62,000 bases of DNA, taken from Cryptomeria japonica. Taxonomy: Eukaryota; Streptophyta; Pinopsida; Cupressales; Cupressaceae. Shown here in pieces: positions 11,512 through 22,990 of this stretch; positions within the stretch are counted from its first letter, which is position 1, and each line of letters opens with the position of its first letter. Both the position numbers and the translations under genes were made by a program. Under the pieces are notes generated by a model. The model did no database searches, was not told the origin of the DNA, and saw only the letters and a program-made list of their open reading frames with translations. Location: NCBI RefSeq assembly GCF_030272615.1, contig NC_081409.1, positions 24,636,406 through 24,698,405 of the forward strand, in the 5' to 3' direction.

Positions 11512-12666
11512 CTTTTGGGCAAAAAGTGGAAGTGTTTTCTTTGTTTTTCAAATTTTCTGTCGATTGATGTCAAAATTTGATGCACTTAGAGATTGAATCT
11601 CAAAAACCTTCTGTAATAGAAAATGTAGTGCTTGGAGTCTACTTTTCAAATATGTAATTTATTTTAATACCCACATGCTAGAAATACCTTTTTAGTAGGC
11701 ATGTTTAAAACCAGTTTTCAAAATGCCTATTTCAGGACCTTACCACACGTGTACGACCACCCTTTTTTGATGCAAATAAATGAATTTCTCCAAATCCTTC
11801 TTGGAAATGATACCTAGGACACCAAATATTGATGAGAATATTTTTTCTTATTTTTTTATTGAATATATGTATTTTTATTAATTTTTAACTAACAATAAAG
11901 TATATTTTCAAAACATCGGATGTACGACCACCATAATTTGATGAAAATTTTATATTTTTTTTTCTTTTTTTTAATATTCAAAAGAATTGTATGTAGATCG
12001 ATGTCATAGAATTTATTTTTCTAAAATCCTAAAAACAAAAAAGTTATTAAAGTTTCAATGAGCCTTGGTATTTTAGGTTTAGGTTCCACTTTTGATTAAT
12101 AAATAATAAAAAATAGTAAAAATAATCTTATCACTATGAAATTTAAATTTTTGAAATTAGGACGCTAAAAACTCTAATGGGTTTTCGTTTCGTCGAAAAA
12201 TTCAATCAGAAAGGTCCTCAAAAGATTAGGCCAAGGTAGACATCAGATGTCATTTTACCTTAGTAATTTTTTTGGAGGTCCAATCATAGGCTTGGTGGGA
12301 CCAAGCCTATCCTGAAGGAAAAAAAAATGCTAAGGGTTGTTTCCCACGCCTAATTTTAACAAACGAATGCCCATTTTTTAAATTCAAAAAACAGGCTCCC
12401 GTTTCGCTTTGTATCGTTGAAAGCGAAACGGGCACCCAATTATAAAACGGGCACCCGTTTTATTAAATAATGGGCGCCCATTTTTGAAAAGATCCGTTGG
12501 GCCAAAATCTGACCCACAAGCACAAATCCCAATGATTGAATGATTTTTCAATCATTGCCTAACAGATATGATCTGCAAAGAGAATGTTTTGATTAATCAT
12601 TCTCTTTTCTTGTCTTATTGTCGATTTGGTAAGGAGATAGATTCAAATTCAAAATTTGAAGCAACT
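11512..12666 (+). promoter_or_regulatory. Left subterminal region of the DNA transposon
   Basis: Non-coding, 1.15 kb. The word GTACGACCACC occurs twice (near 11751 and 11925). At 12390-12490 lies a cluster of near-palindromic sites such as ACGGGCACCCGTTTT and ATGGGCGCCCATTTT, plus an arm pair GTTTCGCTTTG / AAAGCGAAAC that can form a hairpin. Similar sites recur near the right end, as expected of transposase-binding subterminal repeats. The transposase promoter should also lie here, but no clear TATA box could be chosen. Confidence 0.55.
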
Positions 12667-15600
12667 ATGGGATCAAATCAACACAGGAAGAGGCAAAGGA
12701 AGGTTCTAACAACTAAGGAGATTGCAGCAAATAGGGAGAAGGAGGCAATACGTCAACGAGAGAGAAGATCAAGAATGAGACAAGGAGCTTCAAGTTCAAC
12801 AATCATTTCAAAAAAGGAGAACATCAATGAGACCATAAATGCTGATGAAGGAAACACAATAGAACCATTTAATTTAGGTGCATCTTCTAATCCATTATTG
12901 GATACATGTATGTCTTCACAACCCTATGTTTTTTCTCATGAAGAAATTGGTGATTTAGTAGAAGCAGGTTACTTATTAAATCAAACGCCAATTAAAAATC
13001 AAACCCCAAATGAAATTAGAACTCAAGTTGAAACTAAAATTGAAATCCAAATTGAAACCCCAAATGAAACTAGATCTCAACTTGAAAGTGAAATTGAAAC
13101 CAAATTTGAAACTCCAAATGAAATTGAAAATCCACCTACAACTAAAACCAATAATGTGTGTGTAGACATGGAAACACCAATTGAAAATGAAACATGTTTG
13201 AATGATAATCAAATGAATAAAAATTTTGAAATTAAAAGTGATGTACTAGAAAACCTTCCTGACTTGGTTTCATGGAGACAGATTAGGAGACATGCAAATA
13301 GATTGTTTAGACATTTTTTTTATAATAAGAAATTTGGGTTTCAATGTCAATTAATGGTACAACTAATTAAAATGACTAAAATGTGAAAACTGATGAAGAA
13401 GTTAGGCTTTTATGTCAAACCCAAGAAGAAGGACAAGTCTTTAAAACAAGTTGTATTGATTATTGCTAGCGCCTTTGATACAATTGGAAAGAAAAGTCGT
13501 TATAAAGATAAAAATGTAGCACGATAGACAATAACAACAACTTTAGTAAGCCAAACAACTTCTAATAAAAGAATGATGAGTAACATAAGCGGATATCTTA
13601 ATATTCATCGTAAAATTTTGTCAAGAGCTGTAAAAAGAAGAGTTAATTTTGAAAGTGATCCGGCAAACAAATTATGGACTTTTAGTGGTAGGCTACCAAG
13701 GTCTGATATGAAACTTATTGGTGAATTAAAAAATTTGATCGAAAAATTCTGGCATGATAATATGAGAGTATCACCTAATGTTAGAGATGTTCTTAAATTA
13801 AGAGTTGGATCAAAAATCTATGATCCACATCCAAAACACCTATTGGACATGACTCAAACTGAATTGTACAAAAAAAAATTGGATGATAATGTGTTGACTA
13901 TTAGCATTTGTGAAAGGTCTTTTGAAAAGTGTAAACCTTGGTATGTTCGAATTAACAAGGAAAGAGTCACATGTTGTTGCAAAAATCATGTTCAATTTCG
14001 CTACCATTATGATGTATTTCAATATATACGTGATACCATGCATAGTAATGGAATGTTCCAAGAATGTGGTATAAATATACCACCTGAAACTATAAAGGAG
14101 TTTATATCAAGTTTGTTTTGCAACCCACCAAATGAGCAAAATTTTATTTCCAATGCATGTGTTTTCGGCATATGTGATATATGTGGCAATCTTGCATTGT
14201 TGGATGAATGTTTGCATGAAAATATTTAAAATGATTTTGGACAACAATTAGTTGATGTTAAAAGATTTAAAACTATTGAGTATCCACTAAAGGATGGAAA
14301 GCTTGGAAGACAATGCGATCTAATCATTGAAAAAGTTAGTGTTCATGCATTTATGAATAAATTTAAGAGTAACATCGTACCTAAATATGTTAAACACACT
14401 CAAAATGCTAGATGGATCGATGGTCAGTTTCAAATATGTAAGAATACATTTCCTGTTGGTAGTATACTTTCAGTTGTTGACTTTGCAGAGAACTACACAC
14501 TTGCACCACAAGATGAGGTCCAATCACAATACTACAATTCAGTGCAAGTATCGATTTTTGTCCATATCATCTATAGGCATGCACCAAAAAGTACAAAAGA
14601 GGATTGAAATTTTTTGAGAGAGTACCATTTCTATATGAGTGATAATAAATTACACTAATCTGAGTTTGTCAAGTAATGATTCAAGACAAATTTTTAGAAT
14701 TTGAGGGAGAGAGAAATTCAGATGACACAACATCTAATATGGTCTAATAATTGCACAAGGCAATTCAAGAATGCTAGAATGTTTTATTGGTTGAGTAGGA
14801 TTCATAAGAAAACTAATACCGAACACATGTGGAGTTTTTTTGAGGCTGGACACAGGAAAGGAAAACATGACAGTGCCGGTGCATGTGTTAAGAGAGCCCT
14901 TTGCAGAGAGCAACTCAAATTCAAGGAAAAGGCTAAATTTAAAAATGCAAGTACAATTGTGGAGTGGTGTAGTGCAACTTTATCCACGGGATCAAGTCAG
15001 AACTCTACAATTAGACCTTTCTTCTAGATAGTTAAAGAGGAGAATATCCTTCCAAGATATGATTGTGATACAATCAATGGGTCAGCTAGATGGTATTCAT
15101 TTAAGAGTTCTAATTCTAACACTTGGACTATATGGACTAGAGAGCTTGCATGTTTTTGTCAATTTTATGTTGTAGGTGAATGGGAAGAATGTGAGAATAC
15201 AAAATGGGTCAAAGAATGGCAACACAAATCCTTAACACCTAGTGAGACACAATATCAAGATGTTAGAAGAAATGAAGAGCCAGATCATGCATTTGCATGA
15301 AAAGATTATGATCGTGTTTCAGACCTCATTCAACCTAGTAATTTAATTCAATTTCTAGTTTATAACTTTAAATTATATATTTTTATGTATTGTCATATAA
15401 TTTATGATTGTATTTGGATTATAAATTCTAACAAGTTTTATTTCTTCATGTACTTAAATTTGTTTTCTAGGACATGTGTATGTTGTTGTTGCACCTGAGG
15501 ATAATGATGAGTAGGCTGAGTATTGGCTAGCTAGATGTGTAGAACCTAAGAAAAAGTTGATATGTGATCAAGTAAATGATGATGGTTTTCAGTATCCAGT

Positions 15601-15856
15601 TGGGTCTGTTGTGGTAGTTGGCACATGGCTACGCAAATAATTAACAAGAAGGAATGATTTACTAGCTTATGAAGACTACCAATCAGAAAAGAAGATTATA
15701 CATTATTCTCATTTGGTGGTGGCAACAGACATCAAATTAGAAAGATACAAAGGTAGACCTGCTAATAAGGTATTGTGGACACTTTTAGTAGAAGACCATG
15801 AGGGAATCATAGACACATTGCAGAAGAGAGAGGATGCAGATGGTACATTAGGTTGA
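12667..15856 (+). pseudogene. DDD-type transposase, two exons, inactivated
   Basis: Would cut and rejoin the transposon ends. Exon 1 starts at ATG 12667 and stays in one frame to 15337; intron 15338-15470 (GTAATT...TTTTCTAG, phase 1); exon 2 runs to TGA 15854-15856. Order: basic N-terminus (KRQRK, then RQRERRSR), an acidic/Thr/Asn repeat zone (13003-13130), cysteine-rich segments (TCCCKNH; ICDICGNLALLDEC) and the catalytic core. Core motifs are VVDFAENY (D at 14479), QDEVQSQYYN, WSNNCTRQFKN (second acid now N, codon 14746-14748) and HDSAGACVKR (D at 14869). Exon 2 has a C-terminal part with EYWLARC and YPVGSVVVVGTW. There are about a dozen in-frame stops but no frameshift. The DDD pattern and 4-bp target duplication point to Sola; I am sure it is a transposase, less sure of the superfamily. 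Confidence 0.75.
13003..13130 (+). repeat. 54-bp in-frame coding repeat
   Basis: Units begin at 13003, 13057 and 13111 (spacing exactly 54 bp) and each encodes 18 residues starting TPNE, rich in Glu, Thr and Ile. It expands the linker between the basic N-terminus and the core of the transposase. Confidence 0.85.
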
Positions 15857-16688
15857 ATCAAATTTATATGCATGTAAGTTTGTGTTACTTGTGTGAAATC
15901 TTTTATATTTAATCATGATAATTATTTTTCTTTGTCCCTTTAACATTGTATTTGTCTACATTTGATACAATTTTGGTTTCATAAACAACATAGTATATTA
16001 GTTATCTTCTTCTTAATGTTATTTTGTGCACATTGTAATTGTGTTACAATCATTCTAATTTTTTATGATATATTTATTTTATCATAATCTCTTCATAGAT
16101 TAATTGTAAGTTCTTGATTTTATTATTATTTTAAGAATAGGATGTTATTGTAAATTGGGATAATTATTTTATTGAATTATAAACTGTTGCACTATAAGAT
16201 GATCAATCACAATGTTAAAATATAAAGTCATAAATAGATCATATATAATCACTAGAGGGCACCAAATCACAAAACAACATCACATATATATATAATCACT
16301 AGAGGGCTCCCAATCACATAACAAGACCTGGTATCATAATAGCAATGAAATGACATAATAAAAAGTCCTATATATAATCACATAACAATTCCTGATGACA
16401 TAATAACAAGTCTTGAAAAAATAATAATAAGGAAATGACATTAAAACAAGTCCAAATAACATAATAACAAACCAACATCACATATATAATCACTAGAGTG
16501 TGCCAAATCACATAACATGACCTGATATCATAATAGAAACGAAATGACATAATAAAAACTCATATATATAATCACATAACAACAAGTCCTATATATAATC
16601 ACATAATAACAAGTCCCAGGATAACATAACAAGTGTCATCATAAAAAGTCCATAATACAATAACATGACATGATCTAAAATATATAAT
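15857..16688. repeat. Repeat block between the two convergent transposon genes
   Basis: From about 16230 to 16670 the phrases ATATATAATCACTAGAG, AATCACATAACA, GAAATGACATAATAAAA and TAACAAGTCC return at least twice in the same order. The larger unit is about 215 bp (copies starting near 16267 and 16483). The 370 bp before it are plain AT-rich DNA that should hold the transposase 3' UTR. Confidence 0.65.
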
Positions 16689-18735
16689 CTAAGAACTCAC
16701 ACTCATCTCATCCGCAATCCTCTTCACTCCATGTGAATGTGGTTGAGATGAATCATCCTGATGCACGTGGTCCTAAGATGAACCATCTTGTGTGTGTGCA
16801 GTATCAGTGTCTCCACCCTCCTATACATTATTAAATGATTTTACATGAGAAGAATATTTAACATGAGAAGAAGTTACTTGCATAATTCACTTATAAAGTA
16901 ATTAAATACTAAATATTTAAAATAAATTACCATATGATCCTGGTCTACACTTCCCTCGCTAGTACATGGAGGTCCACTATCATGAACAAGAAAAGTGGTT
17001 GTAGTCAGGTCCTATAAAAAAAACATTGTACATCAATTTTGACAATCCCTATAAAAGCCAGGTACATAGTATAAACAAATTAGAAATTATTTTTCTAATC
17101 ATCACCGCAAATGACAATGTCAAGGGTTGCATCTAGCTCAATCCCATAGCCATACCAATATTGGTAGTGGTATCGGCCTAAACAACATATATAAAGCATG
17201 AATCAAACTTGTATATATACATAAATTATAAAGTATATATATAGACTACAAGTTTATCGCAGAAAATCATACATGTGATGTAGGCAAAGTAACTGATGAG
17301 TGAAGGCATACATGTGATGCACCATCAAACAATCTAGAAGCTTACAATAGCAAAAAATAACGAACATGAATCAAAGTTGTACATAAATTAGTAAGCATAT
17401 AAATACTTCAAATTAATGGATGAAAAACATACTAGTGCTATATGAGGTTGAGCCTTAGTAGTCCATGGGTCACGTGAAGAACTACCCACCTTAGTGCTAC
17501 ACGAAGCACCCTACAAAATTGAAAAAACATATCATATACATCATTACATTAAAAAATTTATTGTTTATTTTAAATATACATATCAATACAATGTATCTAG
17601 ATGAAAGTGCATACCATAAATGGGCCACCAACATCTCTAGGTATTGAGGTAACATGATGTCAGTTCCTCAATGATGTGGTATGATCCATCCTCTATTCAT
17701 AAAAAATTGACTCATGTTATGGTTCATATGTGTATATATAAGGAATTTAATATTGCACTGTAAATTATATAAATAAATTTGTACCTCTATAGGCTGATCA
17801 TCGTCTGCTGACAGGAGATCAACATATGAAGAGATGACATCAACATGTGCAGCCTCCTCGACATCATCATAACCACCATGGGAAGCATCAGCATCATCAA
17901 AATCACCATCTCCTCTAGGGGCAGCCTCACTTTGTGAACCTATACATACATCCCCGCAGCTCATGCAAACATGTGCTAAGTTGGGGGCAGCCCTCACCTT
18001 GCGCAACTGTTGTTCCAATTGCCCGACAGGGAACTCAATGAACCAAGAGCAGAATCCACTGCTCGATGATGGGAAGGTGCTAGAATAATTGGTATAGGAA
18101 GAGAAACCAAGGGATCATCGCGCACATGATTTCTAACCCTGTTGCTCAATTTGGCTCCCGGACTATCTTGGGGCATACCTCTTCTGACCCCTTGAAATGA
18201 TCTAATATCAAAGTAATTAGAATTTTTACCCAATTCAAATTCAGCGCATAATTTTTTCAAAAAATACATCGGGACCTCATGATTGGAGTGTGGTGGATAG
18301 TCAAAGACCATCCACCACCGCTCCCAAAAGTGTCTAGCTATGTGTGGGTGCCTACACCATCGAATTGAGATTCGTGGCTTCTTTGGATCTATCTCTTAAC
18401 CCGTCTTAGGGTTCACAAAATATTGTTTCAAATCCATTTTCGTTATTTTTAATTCAATGACTTGTTTGTATGTTAGGCCATCAGCGTAAAATGTACACAA
18501 TCCCTCCCGCCAGCTACGATAGCTATCCAGCTCACTATCTAAAGCCTGTAGAGACTGTACAATCCCTTGCATACTATCTACAAGGCGTAACAGGTGCGGA
18601 GGTGGATGAGGCTCACGTCTAATGGTATGGATATCTCTAATCAAAGAATCAATATTCCTCCTAATGGTCTGCCTCAACTGATCAAGTGGAGGTGGAGGTG
18701 GAGGTGGCGCAGATTATCTATCTCAAACTCATCCA
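16689..18735 (-). pseudogene. Unknown multi-exon gene carried by the DNA transposon
   Basis: Function not recognised. On the minus strand a coding stretch runs from about 18712: a proline run (encoded by GGTGGA repeats at 18685-18708), then LDQLRQTIRRN, a leucine-rich segment, YFVNPKTG, and after a stop (TAA at 18396) RISIRWCRHP, WERWWMVFDYPP and VPMYFLKKLCAEFELGK. A frame change near 18000 leads into VRAAPNLAHVCMSCGDVC and an acidic region (DFDDADASHGGYDDVEEA). Further short exons look likely: SGPPCTSEGSVDQDH near 16960 and a C-terminus ending RIADEMSVSS at 16689. It converges on the transposase. By analogy with two-gene plant transposons it could encode an accessory DNA-binding protein, but no homology supports that. 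A captured host gene is the alternative. Confidence 0.5.
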
Positions 18736-21410
18736 TTCTATGAAAATAATATGCATATATATACAAACATAAAGATTTACAATTACTATTTAATTTACAT
18801 TTCACCTTCCAAACAGACCTATAATTAAATACGATTTACCAACTTAAATATAAAAAAAGAAACTCACATAGATATATAATATTATTAATTTAGGTGGGTC
18901 TATTTTAATAATAAACATCATTTAAGAAATATTATCCACTTAAATCAAAGTATAAGAAATATTCTACAAAATAAAACATCATAATGCCCATGCAACTCAA
19001 ACAATACTTTTTAACATCAAAAGATGGATTAGTATAAGTTCCATTAAAATCATAAAAGTAATCATGAGATAGAGAGAGAGAATAGATAATGAATAAAATG
19101 ACTCCACTGATTTAGATAATGAATAATCATCTCCTCTAGACTCCACTGAGGGCTCATTCTCAATTAAGATTTTTTTTAGTTGGCATTTTGGGCCATCATG
19201 GTGCATTTGTATGTTTGTTATAGAGAGATGGATTATTACAATACCTATGATAGTTGTACTTTGGGACCCATAAAATTTGACCATATTGTCATGAGAGGCT
19301 TCTAATCATAGTTTAATGGTAGCGTTGTGTAGTTCATTTTTTCAAAGAAGGTAACTTCCATGGAATTACAATTTAGTACCCTTGCAATATTTAACCATTA
19401 TCGTCAATTAGGCTACCACTTTATATTTTCAGCTTTCAATAGGAATCGATTCAACTACTCTCTTTTGGTTTTAACTAAATTCATTAAAGTCATACGTTAT
19501 ATCTATGAACTTGTCAATACATGTACTACTTTGTTGTGTTCTTTGCTAGAATGATGGGATGATTTAGTGATCGCAAGTAGTAGTACTACACTAAGTTGAA
19601 GCTTGAATAAATAGTAGGTTATCTACTCTTGAAGGAGTTAACAAAAAAAAAGAACTCTGTTTTTTTTTATATTCAATTTTATATTGTTATTTTCTTATTC
19701 AAAGTTGCAACCCACAAAATGTGATTCCAGTATTGATCTATATTTGATTCTTATTTTTATTAAATCTGCCAGTAGTGTGATTTATTGTCCTCTTAACTTA
19801 AATCAAGCTATGTAAATTTAAAGCCTCGTAACTTTTGATAGAGAGAATATTTTTTCATGCTTAATGTGGCATTGAAAAGGTGGTTCATAAATCTTCATAG
19901 ATCACACAATTATTTTCTAGAATATTCCCTCGTATTTTATTTTTTATTTTTTGTGATTTCACATTCTAGTCGTTTACTTGGACATCTTGGCACTTGAAAA
20001 TGACCGTCTTACATGAGATGAATTTGTTTCATATGTTTTATATGTATTGATTTTATTGATCTTTTAATTTTTTATTTGAGGAGGTATCATAGTTTTCTCT
20101 ATTCATCCTTTTGTGGTAAAATAAGAAAGGGATAACTATGATTCTTTTATAAAATGATATCTTGATAAGTTTTAGGTGGTGCAATCATTTTCCTTTTATG
20201 TATGGACTCATACCTAAACTAGAAACACTAGAAATTATATAATCTTGGTGTAACATCGTTGACCATGTAGGAGTGATTTGATCTAGTATCAAGATCATGA
20301 TTCTATGTGTATTGCATTAGATATTGACTTCCCCCACACACTTTGGAATAGACTTTAGGAGATCCATGAAGACCCTCATATCTCTCCATTCCTAGAGGAT
20401 CCTATTGTAGATTGTTTCATTCCCTTTGTAGATGAAGATCACATGCCCTTCGATGGTGATACTTAAGAGGAAATTTGTTATATTGAATAGGTCTTGCATG
20501 TTTTGACAATTTAGAGGCTTGTCTCATTCTTCAAGTACTCATCCTATCAAGACCTAGTATCCATCTTATGTTTTTTATTATTTTAGATTAGTATCACCAA
20601 TTCCATAAACCCAATTCATTTAGTCTAGCATGGCATTAATCACCTTATAAACATGACCACTTAGGATTCATATATTTTGAATATATTATCCTTGTTTGAG
20701 GAGTTTAGAATTACATATGTTAAATATTATTTTGAGGATATTGATATCCTCTTTCATGATAGCTATTCCATCATTGGAGACCCATCATATTATCTTTGGC
20801 GCTCATTCTACATCGATCCTCACAAGATTCTTTATCATCATTTTGTTCCAACATATGAATATTTACAAAGTTTTTAGAGACACAAGTCTATTTAGATTTG
20901 AATTTTGTATTTACCCAACTTATTATAATGACATTTCCAGTCACCAATGTATTTATTTCTTCCTAAAGGAAAAAAAATGTTGTTTGCAAGTAATAGATCG
21001 TGTTTTTTCTTCAATCTTTCGTCATTAGCACGTGACCTACTTCTTTATGGGGAGTTTTGTATTCTCGTTTTATCTCTCTTATTAGGGGGGTATTTATTAT
21101 AAAAGGGAGGCATTGGTTATTAGAGAAAGATAAAAGGATAAAGCGAAGATAAAAAATAAGAAAAAGGACATGTTATCATGTTTGTAAATATATAGTATAT
21201 CTTTAGAGATTGGGCTAAGTTAGGAAGTAGTGAGGATTAATAGTGATAGTTAGAGTAATATCAAATTTAAGAACCCTATTTTTCACACACATAAAAAAAC
21301 ACATTCATATTCTTTATCATTTTAAAGTTCAATTTAAACATAAATTAAACATCTAACTTTTACAAAAGAATCCTATAATTAAATACAGCATTTAGAAATA
21401 TAAATTTAAA
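18736..21410. other. Transposon interior without a recognised gene
   Basis: AT-rich. Near 19150-19290 and again near 20355-20880 the translated sequence looks somewhat protein-like (for example DCFIPFVDEDHMPFDGD on the plus strand near 20420, followed by stops), suggesting a worn coding relic from another element. I could not name it. Nothing else is supported. Confidence 0.35.
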
Positions 21411-21438
21411 CATTCAAACTTTTATGCACATGATTAAA

Positions 21439-21440
<2 letters not shown>

Positions 21441-21473
<33 letters not shown>

Positions 21474-21690
21474 GTAATTTGAGATACAATGAGTTAGAGA
21501 GAAAATAGATAATTTGAGAGATAGAGAGTAGGTAATGATAGAGAGAGGGTAACGTGTGAAAGAGTTAGAGGGGGGTAATGTGTGTGTGTGAGAGAGAGAG
21601 GGGGGGTAATGTGTGTGTGTGAGAGAGAGAGAGGGGATAATGAGATATTGAGAGAGAGTGTGTGTAATGACAGAGATGGTAACGTGTACA
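21441..21690 (+). repeat. (AG)n run and GT/AG-rich minisatellite
   Basis: Fifteen AG units at 21441-21470, followed by repeated GGTAATGTGTGTGTGTGAGAG-type blocks at about 21540-21690. Long minus-strand ORFs across it are translated microsatellite, not genes. Confidence 0.85.
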
Positions 21691-21724
21691 TGTGTGTGTA
21701 AGAGAGAAGAGGGTTTATTGTTGA

Positions 21725-21865
21725 TTTTCATCTAGGGTTTATTGTTTGTTAATTTTTTAGGGTTTGTTGTTCATTTATTTTCTAGGGTTTATTGTTCATT
21801 TATTTTCTATCTAAGGTTTAGTGTTCGTTTTTCTGTTCAGGGTTTATTGTCTATTTTTTGTGTCT
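21725..21865 (+). repeat. AGGGTTTATTGTT minisatellite
   Basis: The word AGGGTTTATTGTT or a near copy recurs about six times at roughly 20-30 bp spacing, often as TTTTCTAGGGTTTATTGTTC. It resembles the plant telomere unit TTTAGGG only superficially. Confidence 0.7.
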
Positions 21866-22269
21866 AATGTTTATTGTTCGTTTACATTTTTGTTTTTTGT
21901 TTTTTTCCTATGGTTTTTACTATTCATGGTTTTTGCAATATTTAAAAACTAAAAACTATTTTAAACATGAAATAAAATAAAATAAAAAATAGTTTTCAAA
22001 CTTTAAAACACTAAAATTAAAAAATAATAATAAATTAACATTTTTTTTATGAAAATCATAACAATAAATTAACATTTTTTTTTTGAAAAATAATATAAAT
22101 AAATAAAATAGAATATAAAAATTAAAACTACGTACCTGGAAGGAGGTAAAAAATGGTTTGGGGGTCAGCTGGGATGAACAAAAATAGGTACTCGTGCTCC
22201 TATGAAATGTTTACCCATTTTTGAAATAGTGAAAATGATGGAAAATGGTTTTCAAAAAAAAAAAAAATA

Positions 22270-22440
22270 CATTCAAGAAACGGGCGCTCATTTTTTTCAA
22301 ATCGGGCACCCAATTTGAAAAAAATGGGCGCCCGTTTTTTAATGGATTTGGCACCCAAAGTGAAACAGGTGCCCGATTTGTAAAAATTGGGCACCTGTTT
22401 CTAGCGGGCTCTTTTCCCAACCCGCGGACTTCCGTGGGAT
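22270..22440 (+). promoter_or_regulatory. Right subterminal palindromic site cluster
   Basis: Contains AACGGGCGCTCATTT, ATCGGGCACCCAATTT, ATGGGCGCCCGTTTTTT, ACAGGTGCCCGATTT and TTGGGCACCTGTTT in about 130 bp, ending 40 bp from the right inverted repeat, plus the palindrome-like CCGCGGACTTCCGTGGG. The sites mirror those at 12390-12490 and are the best candidates for transposase binding. Confidence 0.6.
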
Positions 22441-22466
22441 TGGGACCCAACTTTGTGCATTTACCT
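22441..22466 (-). repeat. Right terminal inverted repeat of the DNA transposon
   Basis: The plus strand reads TGGGACCCAAC and ends TTTACCT directly before the AGTG target duplication (22467-22470). It pairs with 11486-11511. Confidence 0.82.
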
Positions 22467-22470
22467 AGTG

Positions 22471-22990
22471 ATCTGATTTAAAACGCTCAAATCCCAAACT
22501 CAACACCTATGTATCAAATTTCTGGTACCACATCCTAGGACTCTATTTGAGACCATAAAGGGATTTCTTTAATTTACAAACCAAATTACTTTTACTTTTC
22601 ACCACATAAAAAATACCCTCCTCCAAATCACCATGAAGGAAAGTAGTTTTCACATCCATTTGATCAACTTCTAAATCATAAGCAGCAGCAATAGAAAGAA
22701 AAAATCTAATGGATGTCATTTTGGCAACAAGAGAAAATATCTAACCATAATCAACACCCTCAACCTAATAGTAGCCTTTTGCAACCAACCTTGCTTTATA
22801 CTTCTCAATGCTTCCATCTGAACCAATCTTTTTCTCAAACACCCATTTGTAGCCAACACGCTTCCGTCCTTCAGGCAATGGTACAAGATCCCATGTATCA
22901 TTATTTTTCAAAATTGTCATTTCTTCTTCCATAGAAATCTTCTAGGATTCTGCATCATTCATACATAATGCCTCTTCTACAAATTCCAGT
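22471..22990 (-). pseudogene. Copia-A RT, N-terminal part
   Basis: Minus-strand translation across several frames and stops gives the normal order of a Copia reverse transcriptase start: YKWVFEKK-type fingers, KARLVAKGY-like, IRFFLSIAA, LVCKLKKSLYGLK, SPRMWYQKFD and LGFERFKSDH, where the coding sequence meets the inserted transposon. The following residue codons are found at 11481 on the other side. Confidence 0.82.

Larger units (their letters stand above)
11486..22466 (+). mobile_element. 11-kb DNA transposon, probably Sola-like, inside Copia-A
   Basis: Seen: the Copia RT coding sequence is continuous if 11486-22466 plus one copy of AGTG is removed. AGTG is present at both edges (11482-11485 and 22467-22470), giving a 4-bp target duplication. 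The ends form 26-bp inverted repeats matching at 19 of 26 bases and sharing GTTG.GTCCCA. Inside are a transposase pseudogene (+), a convergent unknown gene (-), palindromic GGGCGCCC arrays near both ends, a repeat block between the genes, and microsatellites. Known: 4-bp duplications and a DDD transposase characterise the Sola superfamily. Inference: the Sola placement rests on those features and on recalled motif style, so an unclassified superfamily remains possible. Cut-and-paste mobility is lost in this copy. Confidence 0.85.

Noticed and set aside
21414-21731. Minus-strand ORFs rich in Ser, Leu, Thr and His
   Set aside because: They are translations of (AG)n and GT-rich microsatellite, open in several frames at once.
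21725-21865. Interstitial telomere repeat
   Set aside because: The unit AGGGTTTATTGTT lacks runs of TTTAGGG; only single TAGGGTTTA matches occur.
11482-22470. CACTA (En/Spm) transposon with 3-bp duplication GTG
   Set aside because: A 3-bp reading is possible at the edges, but the termini do not begin CACTA, and the inverted repeats align without offset only if the duplication is the 4-bp AGTG.
22200-22481. Three ORFs on both strands over the right subterminal region
   Set aside because: All come from the palindromic GGGCGCCC sites, which read open on both strands; they also run across the inverted repeat.
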